Shown piece after piece: positions 12,538 through 23,714 of a DNA stretch of 64,000 nt. The position numbers were made by a program, and so were the translations under genes. Source of the stretch: Dendrocalamus latiflorus (Eukaryota > Streptophyta > Magnoliopsida > Poales > Poaceae); NCBI GenBank assembly GCA_017311315.1, contig CM029650.1:21671374-21735373 (forward strand), given 5' to 3'. The number at the start of each line of letters is the position of its first letter. Positions within the stretch are counted from its first letter, which is position 1. The notes below the pieces were generated by a model that was given only the letters and a program-made list of their open reading frames with translations, was not told the DNA's origin and searched no databases.

Positions 12538-12639
12538 GGAGCCTCTCATGGTGAAGGGCTTCACAGGGCCGAAGCCATGCCGCCGAGTCCTTTGGCCCCC
12601 TCCGTCCCCTGCGGCCTGTGAATTCCTCCAAGCTTGTGG

Positions 12640-13445
12640 TTGAGGAGTCCGAGGTCTGGGATGGAAGGTGCCTTGTTGAAGTAGACACGCGCGCTCCGTC
12701 CCCTACCCTTCGCACGGGTGGTAGCGGAGGCTGGCGCCTAGTCGAAGTAGACGCGCGCGCTCCGTCCCCTACCCTTCGAACGGGTGGCAGCGGAGGCTGG
12801 CGCCTAGTCGAAGCCAAGGCGCGCGCGCTCCGTCCCCTACCCTTCGAACGGGTGGCAGCGGAGGCTGGCGCCAAGTCGAAGCCGAGGCGCGCGCGCTCCG
12901 TCCTCTACCCTTCGAACGGGTGGCAGCGGAGGCTGACGCCTAGTCGAAGCCGAGGCGCGCGCGCTCTGTCCCCTATGCTTCGAACAGGTGGCAGCAGAGG
13001 CTGGCGCCTAGTCGAAGCCAAGGCGCACGCGCTCCGTCCCCTACCCTTCGAACGGGTGGCAGCGGAGGCTGGCGCCTAGTCGAAGTAGACGCGCGCGCGC
13101 TCCGTCCCCTACCCTTCGAACGGGTGGCAGCGGAGGCTGACGCCTAGTCGAAGTAGACGCGCGCGCTCCGTCCCATACCCTTCAAACGGGTGGCAGCGGA
13201 GGCTGGCGCTTTGTCGAAGTCAAGGCGCGCGCGCTCCGTCCCCTACCCTTCGAACGGGTGGCAGCGGAGGTTGGCGCCTAGTCGAAGTAGACCCGCGCGC
13301 TCCGTCCCCTACCCTTCGAACGGGTGGCAGCGGAGGCTGGCGCCTTGTCGAAGTCAAGGCGCGCGCGCTCCGTCCCCTACCCTTCGGACGGGTGGCAGCG
13401 GAGGCTGGCGCCTAGTCGAAGTAGACGCGCGCGCGCTCCGCCCCC
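12640..13445. repeat. Tandem array 1 in the Tat element, 66-68-bp unit
   Basis: About eleven head-to-tail units, measured at TCCGTCCCCT positions 12695, 12761, 12829, 12897 and so on to 13437. The unit reads CCCTACCCTTCGAACGGGTG, GCAGCGGAGGCTGGCGCCTA, then GTCGAAG with two alternative spacers (TAGACGCGCGCG or CCAAGGCGCGCG). It lies between the antisense gene and the 3' LTR, directly upstream of the antisense gene's TATA box. Confidence 0.95.
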
Positions 13446-13848
13446 GCGCTAAAATTGGAGCTTGGCGCCGATATTGTTGCGCGTTGGAGCTATTGTGACC
13501 TTGCAGTCTGGTAGTGCGCTTTTAATGGCGGCTGGAATCACGCCGACGCCTGGCCTGGCAGAAGTCAGGCTATCACGTCGTGCCGTCTGCCATTCTGCAG
13601 GTGGGACACGCGGCGACTCACAACTGGTGCGTCGTGGGATGTGAGCGGTTGCGTGACCGCGGCCGTTCGCCTCTTCCCCAGGGAAGTTGGACGCGTGTTG
13701 AAGGCGTGGTGGCGTTGTGCGCTGCTTGGTCACCTACCGGGCACGGCCCTCCAAGCCCCGGCGGTTCTTCTTTCCAAAATGTGGGCAGCCGAATCGTTGC
13801 GCGTTTGATCTGTCTGCGCTTCGAGCCACATGAGAGGCGAGCGGCCTT

Positions 13849-13854
13849 TATAAA
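13849..13854 (+). promoter_or_regulatory. TATA box for the antisense gene of the Tat element
   Basis: GGCCTTTATAAAGTGCC at about 13844-13860 has a consensus plant TATA box on the plus strand, 134 bp before the likely start codon at 13988. It points opposite to the element's own transcription. Confidence 0.5.
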
Positions 13855-13987
13855 GTGCCAGTGTTGAGGTGGAGGCGCCCTTGCTTGCTTTTTGTCTGTT
13901 TTTGGTTTGCGGCTTTGCTTCCGCCCGTGCTAATTGTAACGCCAGTTGCTCTTTTCCCTGCTTCTTTCTCGCTGGTCGCGAAGAGCG

Positions 13988-16936
13988 ATGGCTAGCCATG
14001 ACGCCGCCACCTACCATCCCCGCAGCGGTTCCTTGCCTAGCCAAGGCGAGGTGTCCCCTCCTTCCAGGGAGTACGAGTTGGTGCCGCGGGGGAGCTCGCG
14101 CGCCAACAAGTGGTGGGACGCCGTGGAACACTCGGGAGGCAGCTGTTCCCGTGTGCTGGGGAAGAGCCGTGTGACTGAAGGGACGCTGCAGCGACTCGTG
14201 GATGAGAGGAAGATCGTGGATCGCGATGGGGCTCGCCTACCCCGTCGGGACGAGACGGAGCCGAAGCCCCGGGCAATGGAGGCGATTGTTTTTGTCGCGT
14301 TCTTCGACGCCGGCCTTCGAATGCCCTCCACGTTGTTCATGGGCGAAGTCCTGCGGGCCTACAAGTAGCCCAACTGACGCCCCACGCAATACTCCGCCTA
14401 GCTGTCTTCACGTGGGCGATGCGGACAGAGGGGTGGCGTCCCAGCGCGAGCTTATTCACCACCCTGCACGACGCACGCTGTCGACCCCGAAAAGTTGACA
14501 GGGCGGTGTCCAACTTCGGCGGTGTGGACTTCGTGCTCCGGGCGTCGTGCGCGACGTTGTTCCCCATGCCAGCCTCGCTGAGGCAATGGGAGTCCGGCTG
14601 GACTCGGCAGTGGTTCTACTACACCGTGACCGACAAGAGCGGAATGCAGTGCCGGGGTGGGCCGATCTAGTTTAACAGCACGCCGAGTTTGAAGTCAGAG
14701 ACTGACGACACGCGAAGGCTACAGGGTCTTGTCGGTGTCACCCGTCGAATGAGCCTGCGCGACCTAGCCGAGGAGTTCGCAATGTATGGGGCGGTGCCCC
14801 TCTCCTCCCGGGGGAAGTATGTTGGACAGAACGGCCCCCGCGAGGACGGGTTCAGCCCATCCGTATCTCGCCTGCTTCCGCCCTCCGCTCCTTGTAAGTC
14901 GTCCAGTACGTTTTACGCGCGCCGTTGTATTTGTTTGGTCTCCGCCTGGCTGACGTGATCTCCTGCACAGTGGCTCGGCTAGAAGATGCGGAGCGCGCGG
15001 TTACGGCGCTCCTCGGCCCGTATACACTTTAGGAGCACCAGGCTCGCGAGGCCACAGTCAAGGCGGCTAAGCAAGGGCGGGTAAACCGCACATGCGAAGC
15101 TCTAGGCATTACTGTGCCCGAACGCTTGGTGCCGGAGGAGCTTCCCACCGGGACTCCGGGCACTCAGGACGGTGACATCCCTGCGAGGGTGTTATCCTCG
15201 CGACGCCGGGCCCGTTCCCCGTCTGCCGTATGCGACCCCGCAGGCCCCTCGGCGACTAGCACAGCTGGGACGGGGCGTGCAACCTGCGGTGGGCCCGGCC
15301 ACACTGCTTCGGAGGAACGCGCCGCCTCGAATCCCCCAGCACCCTCCGCCGACGCCAACAAACCCGTGCTTGCGGCCATCGGTGAGCTGGAACTCGCCAA
15401 CCCGGGGGGGAGCACCGTTCCTGGCGAAAAAAACACGGTGGATGGTGCGCTACCAACCGCGGCGGGCAGCGACGGCGCGCCCCCTATAGAGGAAACCGTG
15501 GGGGCGACGGGAACCGTAGCTGGTGTTGCCCCGGAAGAATCACTTGTGCCACCGCCGGCGAAACGCCCTTGGACGCAGTCCCCGCCACCAGCGAGGGGTC
15601 GATACGCCGTTGCGGGGCCTTGTCGCGGGATTACGGCGTCTGGCGCGGCCGAGCAGACCTCCTCGCCGACCACCGAGACGCCCGCCTCCCGCTTGGCCGT
15701 CGGAACGGCGCCACTTCCTGCCGCGACGAGAGGCGCAGGGGGTAGGTGTGAATCCCTTTCCTCTCATGACTTCGCGAAACTCTCTCCGATCTGCTCGCTC
15801 ATTCTGCCAACATCAGGCGAGACAAGGTCTCCCGGACATGGCGAAGGATCGAGCAGCGGAGGTATGCACGAAGTCCAAAGAGCTGTGCAGGGTGCCCCGC
15901 AGATGTCTGTTGCTGTTGACGTGGCCGCGGCCTCGGTAAATCTTGACGTGTTGGGGCCGGGGCTCGCTCGCTCGGACTTCCTCCCTCGCCTGGAGATACT
16001 TCGCGTCCTTGCTGCAGCCGCAGAGCGTGCCAACAACGGCCTTGACCGAGAAATGCTGTCGTCATGCGAGGGGGATCTCCTAGCGCTCGCGCTGCAGGCC
16101 TCCGAGATGAGGGTAAACATGTGCGCTTCAGCTTGCAAGGTACTGCTGGGCGCCTGCTGACTTGTTGTTTTGGCCAGACGCTTGCCCTTAGCCGGTCCTT
16201 TGACGAGGCCCGCGTTCGGGAGCGGAGGGCTCTGGAAGCCAGTCTACGTGAAGCAAACGATGCTCTCGCAGCGAAGGATGAAGAACTTCGCGTGCTGGGG
16301 GGCGCCATGGCGGCCGCACAACTCGAGGCCACGGAAGCCAAGTGCGCCGCGGCTGAGGAGCGCGCCGCCTTTCTGCAGCAGATCGCCGCCCTAGAAGGGG
16401 AGAACGCCCAGCTGGCGGAGTCTGCTGTAGGGAATAGTCTCATCTTGGAAAATGCGTCCACGTCGGCGTGGCGGGCCATGGAGTCTCTGAACTAGGCCCT
16501 CCGAGATCTGTGCATCAGAGTGCCGGACCCTGCGCACGGGCCGGAGGCCCTGTCGAAGACGCTCGTGTTGATCGAGGAGGGGGCTGAGGTTGCTCTTCGT
16601 GGCGCCAGAACGTTTGGCGAGCACTGCGGCTATGTTGGTGCGTGCTTCGCCCTCGCCCTGCTTCACACTCGTGGGTGCATGCACACCCATGAGCTGGCGA
16701 ATCCTCAACTGGATCCTCCCGGCCGTCCAGAAGTTATGGCGGACGCCATTCGCTCCATCGGGCCTAGCCTGCAAAACTTCCATCAACGGATCTGGGGCCG
16801 CTTCGGGGAAGATGCAGCGAGGGTCGCCGTGCAGCAGACGCTGCATGGGGAGGGGGACCTCCTCCACTGGCTCGAAGGAGTCCTGCAGGGTCACAGCGAC
16901 GATGGCACGGGTTCATCCGCACCGCGCCAAGGCTGA
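13988..16936 (+). pseudogene. Antisense extra gene of the Tat element (Transposase_28-like, putative gypsy type transposon protein), spliced, broken by stops
   Basis: On the plus strand, opposite to gag-pol, a start MASHDAATYHPR (13988) leads into ELVPRGSSRANKWW and RAMEAIVFVAFFDAGLRMP, then, after a stop and frame change at 14366-14378, LTPHAILRLAVFTWAMRTEG and SGWTRQWFYYTVTD. This is the pattern of the plant putative gypsy-type transposon domain (Pfam Transposase_28). Two introns fit well: donor GTAAGT at 14894 with acceptor CTGCACAG ending 14970, and donor GTAAAC at 16113 with acceptor GGCCAG ending 16177. The last exon has a strong coiled coil (ARVRERRALEASLREANDAL onward) and ends at 16936. 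In-frame TAG codons occur at 14366, about 15030 and 16493. Extra genes of this kind are known in Tat-lineage elements; their function is unknown. The protein as it stands would be truncated. Confidence 0.75.
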
Positions 16937-17049
16937 GCGGTTGGTCGGGTAGGGCGAGGGGATGATGTACTGGTTCGTATGTTTGTAGGCATGTAGCCCC
17001 TTTGCTTTTATAACGAAACCAAGCAGTACCTTTCTTAGTGTTACCTGCC

Positions 17050-18100
17050 GCCGAACGCGAAGGGAAGACCTCCGCATCTTGTTTATATTCCGCAAAGCTC
17101 GCGGGGAGGACACCCGCGTCTTATTTATACTCCGCGGACTGGTGCATGTGGAGGCGAACCTCGACGCTACGACTTGCTTTATAGTCCGGAGACTCGCGCG
17201 TGCGGAGGCGGACCTCGACGCTACGTCTTATTTAAAGTCCGTGGACTGGCGCGTGCGGAGGCGAACCTCGACGCTACGACTTGCTTTATAGTCTGGAGAC
17301 TCGCGCGTGCGGAGGCGGACCTCGACGCTACGTCTTATTTAAAGTCCGTGGACTGGCGCGTGCGGAGGCGAACCTCGACGCTACGACTTGCTTTATAGTC
17401 CGGAGACTCGCGCGTGCGGAGGCGGACCTCGACGCTACGTCTTATTTTGAGTCCGTAGACTGGTGCGTGCGGAGGCGGACCTCGACGCTACGTCTTATTT
17501 AGAGTCCGTAGACTGGTGCGCGCGAGGGCGTCCCCCCGCTGCGTCTTATTTAAAGTCCGTAGACTGGTGCGTGCGGAGGCGGACCTCGACGCTACGTCTT
17601 ATTTAAAGTCTGTAGACTGGTGCGTGCGGAGGCGGACCTCGACGCTACGTCTTATTTAAAGTCTGTAGACTGGTGCGTTCGGAGGCGGACCTCGACGCTA
17701 CGTCTTCCTTTATAGTCCGGAGACTCGCGTGTGCGGAGGCGGACCTCGACGCTACGTCTTATTTAAAGTCCGTGGACTGGTGCGTTCGGAGGCGGACCTC
17801 GACGCTACGTCTTCCTTTATAGTCCGGAGACTCGCGCGTGCGGAGGCAGACCTCAACGCTACGTCTTATTTAGAGTCCGTGGACTAGTGCGTGCGGAGGC
17901 GGACCTCGACGCTACGTCTTCCTTTATAGTCCGGAGACTAGCGCGTGCGGAGGCAGACCTCGACGCTACGTCTTATTTAGAGTCCGTGGACTAGTGCGTG
18001 CGGAGGCGGACCTCGACGCTACGACTTCTTTTATAGTCCGAAGACTCACGCGTGCGGAGGCAGACCTCAACGCTACGTCTTATTTAGAGTCCGTGGACTT
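17050..18100. repeat. Tandem array 2 in the Tat element, 53-54-bp unit with 107-bp higher order
   Basis: About nineteen units built on GCGGAGGCGGACCTCGACGC, TACGTCTTATTTAAAGTCCG and TGGACTGG or AGACTCGCG. In the first part the units alternate (TTATTTAAAGTCCGTGGACT, then TGCTTTATAGTCCGGAGACT), giving a 107-bp dimer. It lies between integrase and the antisense gene. One unit near 17521 is changed (GGGCGTCCCCCCGCTGCGTC). Confidence 0.95.
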
Positions 18101-18219
18101 TGTTCTGCTTAGCGCGGACAGGGAATGCGCCGGGAACAGCAACCTTTATTGAACTCCCGTTTGCACGGGCGAGCATCGTATAACAAAGGGCTGGCGGCTC
18201 TACGCTTGTTGTCCTACTT

Positions 18220-19509
18220 CTAGGCGTAGTATCGCCGCAACCTGTCCGCATTCCATGTGTGTCGGAGGGTTTGCCCTTCGAGCGTGGCGAGGCGGTACGC
18301 CCCCTTTGGCAATGCCTCCATCACAATGTACGGGCCTTCCCACTTGGACTCCAGTTTGCCAGCGGTCTCCACCTGAAGCGCCACTCTGAGAACGAGATCC
18401 CCAGGCTTGAATCCCCGCGGGCATATAGAGCGGTCCCGAGTACGCATTGTCTGCCACGCATACTTCTCGACATGGTGGGCTGCATCTGCCCGTAGCCCGT
18501 CGAGGAGGTCTAAGGACACACGGTGCTCCTCTTCGGGTGCTTGGACGAGGACCCTCCGCGAGCCGGCCTTGATTTCCTCGGGCGTCACTGCTTCGTCGTC
18601 GAAAAGGAGCTTGAACGGCGTGAATCCCGTCGGGCGCGTTACGGTTGTGCGAAGCAACCAAAGAACGCTGTGAAGCTCGCTCGGCCACTTGCCCTTCGGC
18701 AACCCGACCAGGCGCTTTTTGATGGCAGCGGAGATGGCGCCATTCGCCCGTTCGACCGCCCCGTTGGACTGGGGATGCCCTACCGAGGTGAATCGGAGGG
18801 TGATGCCCATGCTGTCACAATAGTCTTTGAATAGGGTGGCGTCGAACTGCAGGCCATTGTCAACCGTGAGCTCCTGGGGCACGCCGAAGCGACATATGAT
18901 GTTTTGCCAGAGGAAGCGCTGTATGGCCGCAGAAGTTACTTTAGCCAGGGCGACCGCTTCCGGCCATCTGGAGAAATACTCCAGCGCGACCACCACGAAC
19001 CGGAGGTCCCCTGGAGCTCGGGCAAGCGGTCCTACTATGTCGACGCCCCAGCGTGCCAGCGGCCACACCGGAGGAATAGGGTTGAGGCTCGTCGGGGGCC
19101 TGCGGATGATGCGCGCCATCCACTGGCATCCTTGGCACCGATGGACGAGGTCCTGGGCGTCGGTGATGGCAGTTGGCCAGTAGAAGCCTTGCCTGAACGC
19201 CTTGCCAACTAATGACCTCGGCGCCAGGTGGGATCCGCACGCGCCCGCGTGGATCTCCGCAAGGAGCTCCTTTCCCCCCTCAGTCGAGAGGCAACGCAAG
19301 AGCGGTGCGCAAACCCCTCTCTTGTAGAGTATCCCTTCGAACACCTGGAAGGATCTTGCGTGGTGCTGCAAGCGCTGAAGCTCGGCGGGGTCCTCCGGCT
19401 CGGCGATGCCTTGCAAGAAATTGAAGATGGGCTCTCGCCAATCACCCGGCCGGTCAATGTGGTGGATGAGTGCCGCGTCCCGGTTGTCCTGCGCAATGGC
19501 CGCCTGCAC
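18220..19509 (-). pseudogene. Integrase of the Tat element
   Basis: The open minus-strand frame ends NADRLRRYYA-stop at 18220, the usual carboxy terminus of this lineage. The zinc-binding HHCC domain is seen as HAGACGSH followed by VHRCQGCQ. The catalytic triad is complete: Asp in WGVDIVGPL, Asp in LTVDNGLQFD and Glu in NGAVERANGAI, with 35-residue-type spacing between the last two. The carboxy domain includes KPGDLVLRV and KWEGPYIV. No lesion is visible inside this 430-residue frame, but upstream parts of the same polyprotein are interrupted, so it is not expected to be made from this copy. Integrase joins the linear cDNA to host DNA in the nucleus. Confidence 0.9.
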
Positions 19510-20071
19510 TAATATCTCATAAAACGCCCCATCCGGGGGGGCAGTTGCTGGCTGGCCGCCTTAGCGAGGGCATCGGCCTGCTCGATCTCCGCGCGGGGGA
19601 TGGCCTTGACGGTGACGCCCAAAAAGTGCCTTTCCCTCGCCCTCACAGCCGCGAGGTACTTGGCCAACTCAGGGTCCTTGGCTTGATATGACTTATCCAC
19701 ATGACCGGCCACCAAGCGCGAGTCGGTGCGTACTAGCACCCGTCTCGCGCCGACTGCCTTGAGCTTCGTCAGGCCAAAGAGCAGCGCCTCGTACTCAGCC
19801 GTGTTGTTGGTGGCAGGGAAGGCGAGGCGCGCCGAGTATAGCAACGCTGTCCTTCGGGCGTGACGATCACCGCACCTACGCCCGCGACGCCGTAAGCTCC
19901 GTCAATGGTAAGCGTCCAGACGGGGTCGTCGTGCGTCTGGACTGGTTAGGCCGGCGGGGTCCATTCACTGAGAAAATCCGCCAGGACTTGGGATTTGATT
20001 GCCGCTCGTGAAGCATACATCAAGGAGAAGGGGGCGAGCTCGGCGGCCCATTTGCCGATGCGCCCTGTGGA
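19510..20071 (-). pseudogene. Second RNase H domain of the Tat polyprotein, frameshifted
   Basis: Downstream of the RT the sequence encodes LMYASRAAIKSQVLADFLSE, a TAA stop after TPPA, then WTLTIDGAYG (first catalytic Asp) and, after a frame change near 19845, NNTAEYEALLFGLTKLKAVG (Glu) and VRTDSRLVAGHV (Asp). It ends EIEQADALAKAAS. A TAG stop at about 20090 separates it from the RT block. An extra RNase H of archaeal/plant type placed between the RT-linked RNase H and integrase is a known feature of the Tat lineage. All visible catalytic acidic residues are kept, but the frame is broken at least twice. Confidence 0.8.
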
Positions 20072-22240
20072 CTACTTGTTGTGTAACATCTCTGCCAGGG
20101 GGAATGAAGAAGGCACTGTGATCAGGTGGGCCAGAAAGTAATGCCGAAGTTTTCTGGAGGCCATGACCAGCGCATAGGCGAGCTTCTCAAGCTCCGTGTA
20201 CCTTGTCTTGGCGCCTTGGAGGGCTTCAGAGACAAAGTATACGGGCCGCTGCATGGCGCCTTCCTCTAATACGAGGACGGCGCTGACCGCGGTGGCGGAC
20301 GCGGCCAGATATAGCAGGAGGAGAGCCTCTGGTGCTGGGGCGACCAGAGTGGGGAGGCTTGCCAGGTGCTCCTTGAGCTCGTTGAAGGCCTTCGCGCAAT
20401 CCCCGTCCCAACGAAATCCGTCGCACCCGCGGAGTGTCTTGAAAAATGGCAGGCCCTGCTCCGCCGCCCTGGATAGGAAGCGGCTTAATGCTGCCATGCG
20501 GCCCGCCAGCCTCTGGACCTCCCTCGTTGTCTTGGGTGGCTCCATACCCAGGATGGCATCTACTTTGTCGGGGTTCGCCTGGATGCCCCGCCCGGACACG
20601 AGGAAACCCAGGAGTTTGCCCGCCTGCACCCCGAAGACACATTTGTCGGGGTTGAGCTTGATGCCCGCCTTCCGGAGGTTGTCGAAGGTCTCCTGGAGGT
20701 CCCGGCCATGCAGAGCAAGCTGCTGGGTTTTGACCACCACGTCATCGACGTAAGCTTCGACGTTCCTCCCAAGCTGGGCGGCCAGGGCAATAGCGACGAG
20801 ACGGGTAAAGGTAGCGCCTGCGTTCTTCAAGCCAAAGGGCATTCTGACGAAGCAGAACATCCCAAGAGGTGTGATGAAACTGGTCTTCTCCTCGTCGTCT
20901 TCGGCCATGTACACCTGGTGGTAGCCGGAATAGGCGTCCAGGAAACTCATGAGTTCGCACCCTGCGGTGGCGTCGACCAGCTGGTCGATGCGCGGCAAGG
21001 GGTAATTGTCCTTTGGGCACGCCTTGTTGAGTGCCGAGAAGTCGATGCACATACGCCAGGCCCCGCTGGCCTTTTTGACTAGTACCGGGTTAGCGAGCCA
21101 CTCTGGATGGTGGACCTCGCGGATGACCCCGGCGCGAAGAAGCTTCGCCACCTCCATCTTGGCCGCCTGTTGCCGATCCATCGACATACGCCTAAGCCTT
21201 TGCTTGACCGGCTTGGCGTCGGGGCGGACCGCCAAGCGATGCTCGATTACTGCTCGGTCTACGCCCTTGATGTCCTCCGGGGACCATGCGAAAATGTCAA
21301 CGTTGTTCTGAAGCACTCGGAGCAGATCCCGTTCGACCCCCGGTGGGAGCCCCTCGCCGATGGACACAAACTGCCCCTCCGCCTGGAGCGGCACCTTCTT
21401 GACTCCGCCCTCAGGCCGAGGCTTGGGCGTCCACCCAGGGGCGGAGGGGCCATCGCCGAGCGTGCCGGAGAGGGCGTGCACCGGGCGATGCGGAACGCGG
21501 CTGCCGACCTCGGCACGTCTGGCCAGGTCCTGATCGCCGAAGACGGTGATGACACCCTCTGGACCCGGGAGCTTCATACACAAAAACGCGTAGTGCGGGA
21601 TCGCCTCGAAAGAGTTGATGGCGGGCCGGCCCAGTATGGCGTTGTAGGGATGTGGGAAATCTACGACGTCGAAGGTGACCTGCTCGGTCCGGATGTTACC
21701 CTTGTTGCCCTCCTGACGGAACGTGACCGGAAGGGACACGTGCCCCAAGGCCTGTAGTGGTTGACCCCCGAAGCCTTGAAGCGGAGCTCCTGGCTGCTCT
21801 AGCCGGCTTCGAGAGATCCCCATACGATCGAGGGCTTCGGCGAACAAGATATTCGCGGAGCTTCCCCCGTCGACAAGGATGCGCCTGACGTCGCAGCGTG
21901 CTATGTGGGCCTGGATGACTAGAGGATCTTGGTTAGGGTACTCCACACCGCTGGCGTCGTTCACGTCGAAGGTGATGTTGCGGGGCGGCATCCATAATTG
22001 CGGCTGCTCCCCGGGGGCCCTTGAGGAGGAGCCTCCAGTGATGACGCTAACGGTGCGATGCTGCGTGCCCTCCGTTGCGGCGGCTCGTACGGGGCTACCG
22101 CTTGGGTGCTCCACGTGGGCTCCGGCAGGGGGCCGAGGAGGCAGAGCTCGAAACCCGGTCGTCACCCTCCGCAGCTCCATAACTGCGGTGCATACCCTTG
22201 TGTAATGATCACCGTAGCCGTGTACCTCGCACCACTTGCC
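20072..22240 (-). pseudogene. Protease, reverse transcriptase and first RNase H of the Tat polyprotein
   Basis: About 700 codons are open on the minus strand. Near the start is a zinc-knuckle-like CEVHGYGDHYTRVC in the frame leading into MELRRVTTGF. The aspartic protease motif is ILVDGGSSANILF (D-G-G instead of the usual D-S/T-G, a common variant in this lineage). RT blocks follow: WRMCIDFSALNKACPKDNYP, FLDAYSGYHQV, FVRMPFGLKNAGATF and the catalytic YVDDVVVK. The RT-linked RNase H ends KLRHYFLAHLITVPSSFPLA, and the frame then stops at a TAG (HNK-stop). The region therefore keeps RT active-site residues, but the polyprotein cannot be read through to integrase without suppression. Confidence 0.9.
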
Positions 22241-23660
22241 ATAGTGTAGGAGCTCTTGTTCTGCGTGGGGTTGGTCGCCACAATCAAGTCCGCCTTCCGA
22301 TCCCCGGTCCCCCCTTTGTGAAGCGGGGTCGGGTCCTTGGCGGGCGCTCTCGGTGTCGAGGACATGATGGGCCGCCTGTGACCTGCGCTGGCGGCGCCGA
22401 GGTTTATGCCTGCTCCTTGAGGAGCCTTCCCGTACTCCGGTGTCGCTGCCTCAGGGAGGGCCTCCCCGGGGCTCTCGGCCGCGGCCCTGCTTCGAGGAGG
22501 GACCATCCGCCCCTACTTCGCGCGGGGGGCGCTCCCCATGGGCGAGGTCGAGGGCGGTAATGCTGCGTCTTCGCGCATCCTCCTCCGCCCGCGCGTACTC
22601 GTCCATTTTGTCGAAGAGCTTGGCGACTGTCTTGATTGGCCTCCGCGCGTTGTACTCGGCCATCGGGCCCGGACGAAGGCCCTGTATGGCTGCATTAACG
22701 ACGGTGGTTTCATTAACGTCTCTTACTTGGCATCGAATCTTGGCGAAGCGCTTGAGGTAGTCCCGGAGCTTCTCCGAGGGTCTTTGCTTCACAGCGAAGA
22801 GTTGGTCCGCGTCGACTCACGCAGTTTCCTTGGAAGCTGTTGTGAAGACGGTCGCGGAGCTGCTCCCACGCGTAGATGGAGCCCGGCTCTATGGTAAGGA
22901 ACCAAGAGAGCGACACCCCTTGCAGCGCGAGGGGGAGTCCCTTCTCCTTCGTGGTGTCGTCTCCGCCCGCGGCCTCGACCGCGGTTTCGTACACGCGCAC
23001 GAACTCACGGGGGTCCGTGTCGCCCTTGTACGGGTCGATGGCGCTAGGAAACTTGAAGTCTTCAGGCCATGCCACCTGCTGCAGCCCTGCCAAAAGCGGG
23101 GACTCCGGATCTACGCGCTGCGGCGGCGCACGGCTAGACGTGGGGGCTTCGCGACTGTTCGCCCTCTCCAGCGTGGGCTCGGGCGCGATTACTGGCGCGG
23201 CCTGCTGGCTCCGAGCCTCTTGCATATCACGGACAGCTCCGCGAAGGTCCCCTAGCTCCCGCTGGAACGCGTTGAGGGCTGCTAGTATGGCGCTTTCCAC
23301 CGCAGGCGCTGTCGGGGCCGCCGGAACACCCAGCGGACGGGTCGGTGCAGGGACCATCGCTTCACGATCTCCAGATCCGCCGGATGCTTCATTGCGACTA
23401 CCCCTGGCCGCCTGATCCGCGCTGCCGGCGAGGGTGGCGGGGGCTGTCGTTGCAGTGCCAGCGACGGGGTTGGGTGTCGTTGTAGCGGCGCTGGCGGGGT
23501 CGGTCGCTGTGGTGCCAGCGTCGACGTCCGCGACCACGGCGCCTACGCTGCCGCCAGCTCCTTCGGCGGCCGATGCCGAAGCCCTGGTATTCACGCGCCG
23601 CTCCGACCCAGCCGCCTTCTTTCCCTTCGCCGCCGCTGATGAAGCTTTTTTCGGTGCCAT
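22241..23660 (-). pseudogene. Gag of the Tat element, frameshifted
   Basis: ATG at 23658-23660 begins MAPKKASSAAAKGKKAAGSE. The gag core is recognised as YKGDTDPREFVRVYETAVEA and LQGVSLSWFLTIEPGSIYAW, then RDRLHNSFQG. Near 22810 the frame changes and the homologous text continues AVKQRPSEKLRDYLKRFAKI and AAIQGLRPGPMAEYNARRP. A second break lies at about 22450-22500 before the link into the zinc-knuckle region. Gag normally forms the cytoplasmic virus-like particle. At least two frameshifts make this copy defective. Confidence 0.85.
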
Positions 23661-23695
23661 CCTTCTTCTTCGGTCTTCGGGCTTGTCCTTGTCCT

Positions 23696-23713
23696 CCCCA
23701 CGGACGGCGCCAA
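23696..23713 (-). other. Primer-binding site of the Tat element
   Basis: Directly inside the 5' LTR, after two bases, the minus strand reads TGGCGCCGTCCGTGGGGA. The first nine bases match the complement of the 3' end of plant tRNA-Asp (TGGCGCCGT...), the remainder only partly. Confidence 0.6.
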
Positions 23714-23714
23714 C

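Noticed and set aside
12618..13498. Open frame of about 150 codons across the tandem repeat
   Set aside because: The frame exists because unit lengths are close to multiples of three; its peptide is just the repeated unit.
15164..16479. Minus-strand open frames opposite the antisense gene of the Tat element
   Set aside because: Shadow frames in GC-rich DNA; the plus strand has the domain, splice sites and coiled coil.
17079..17502. Three overlapping 70-codon frames
   Set aside because: Product of the 107-bp dimer in tandem array 2, not genes.
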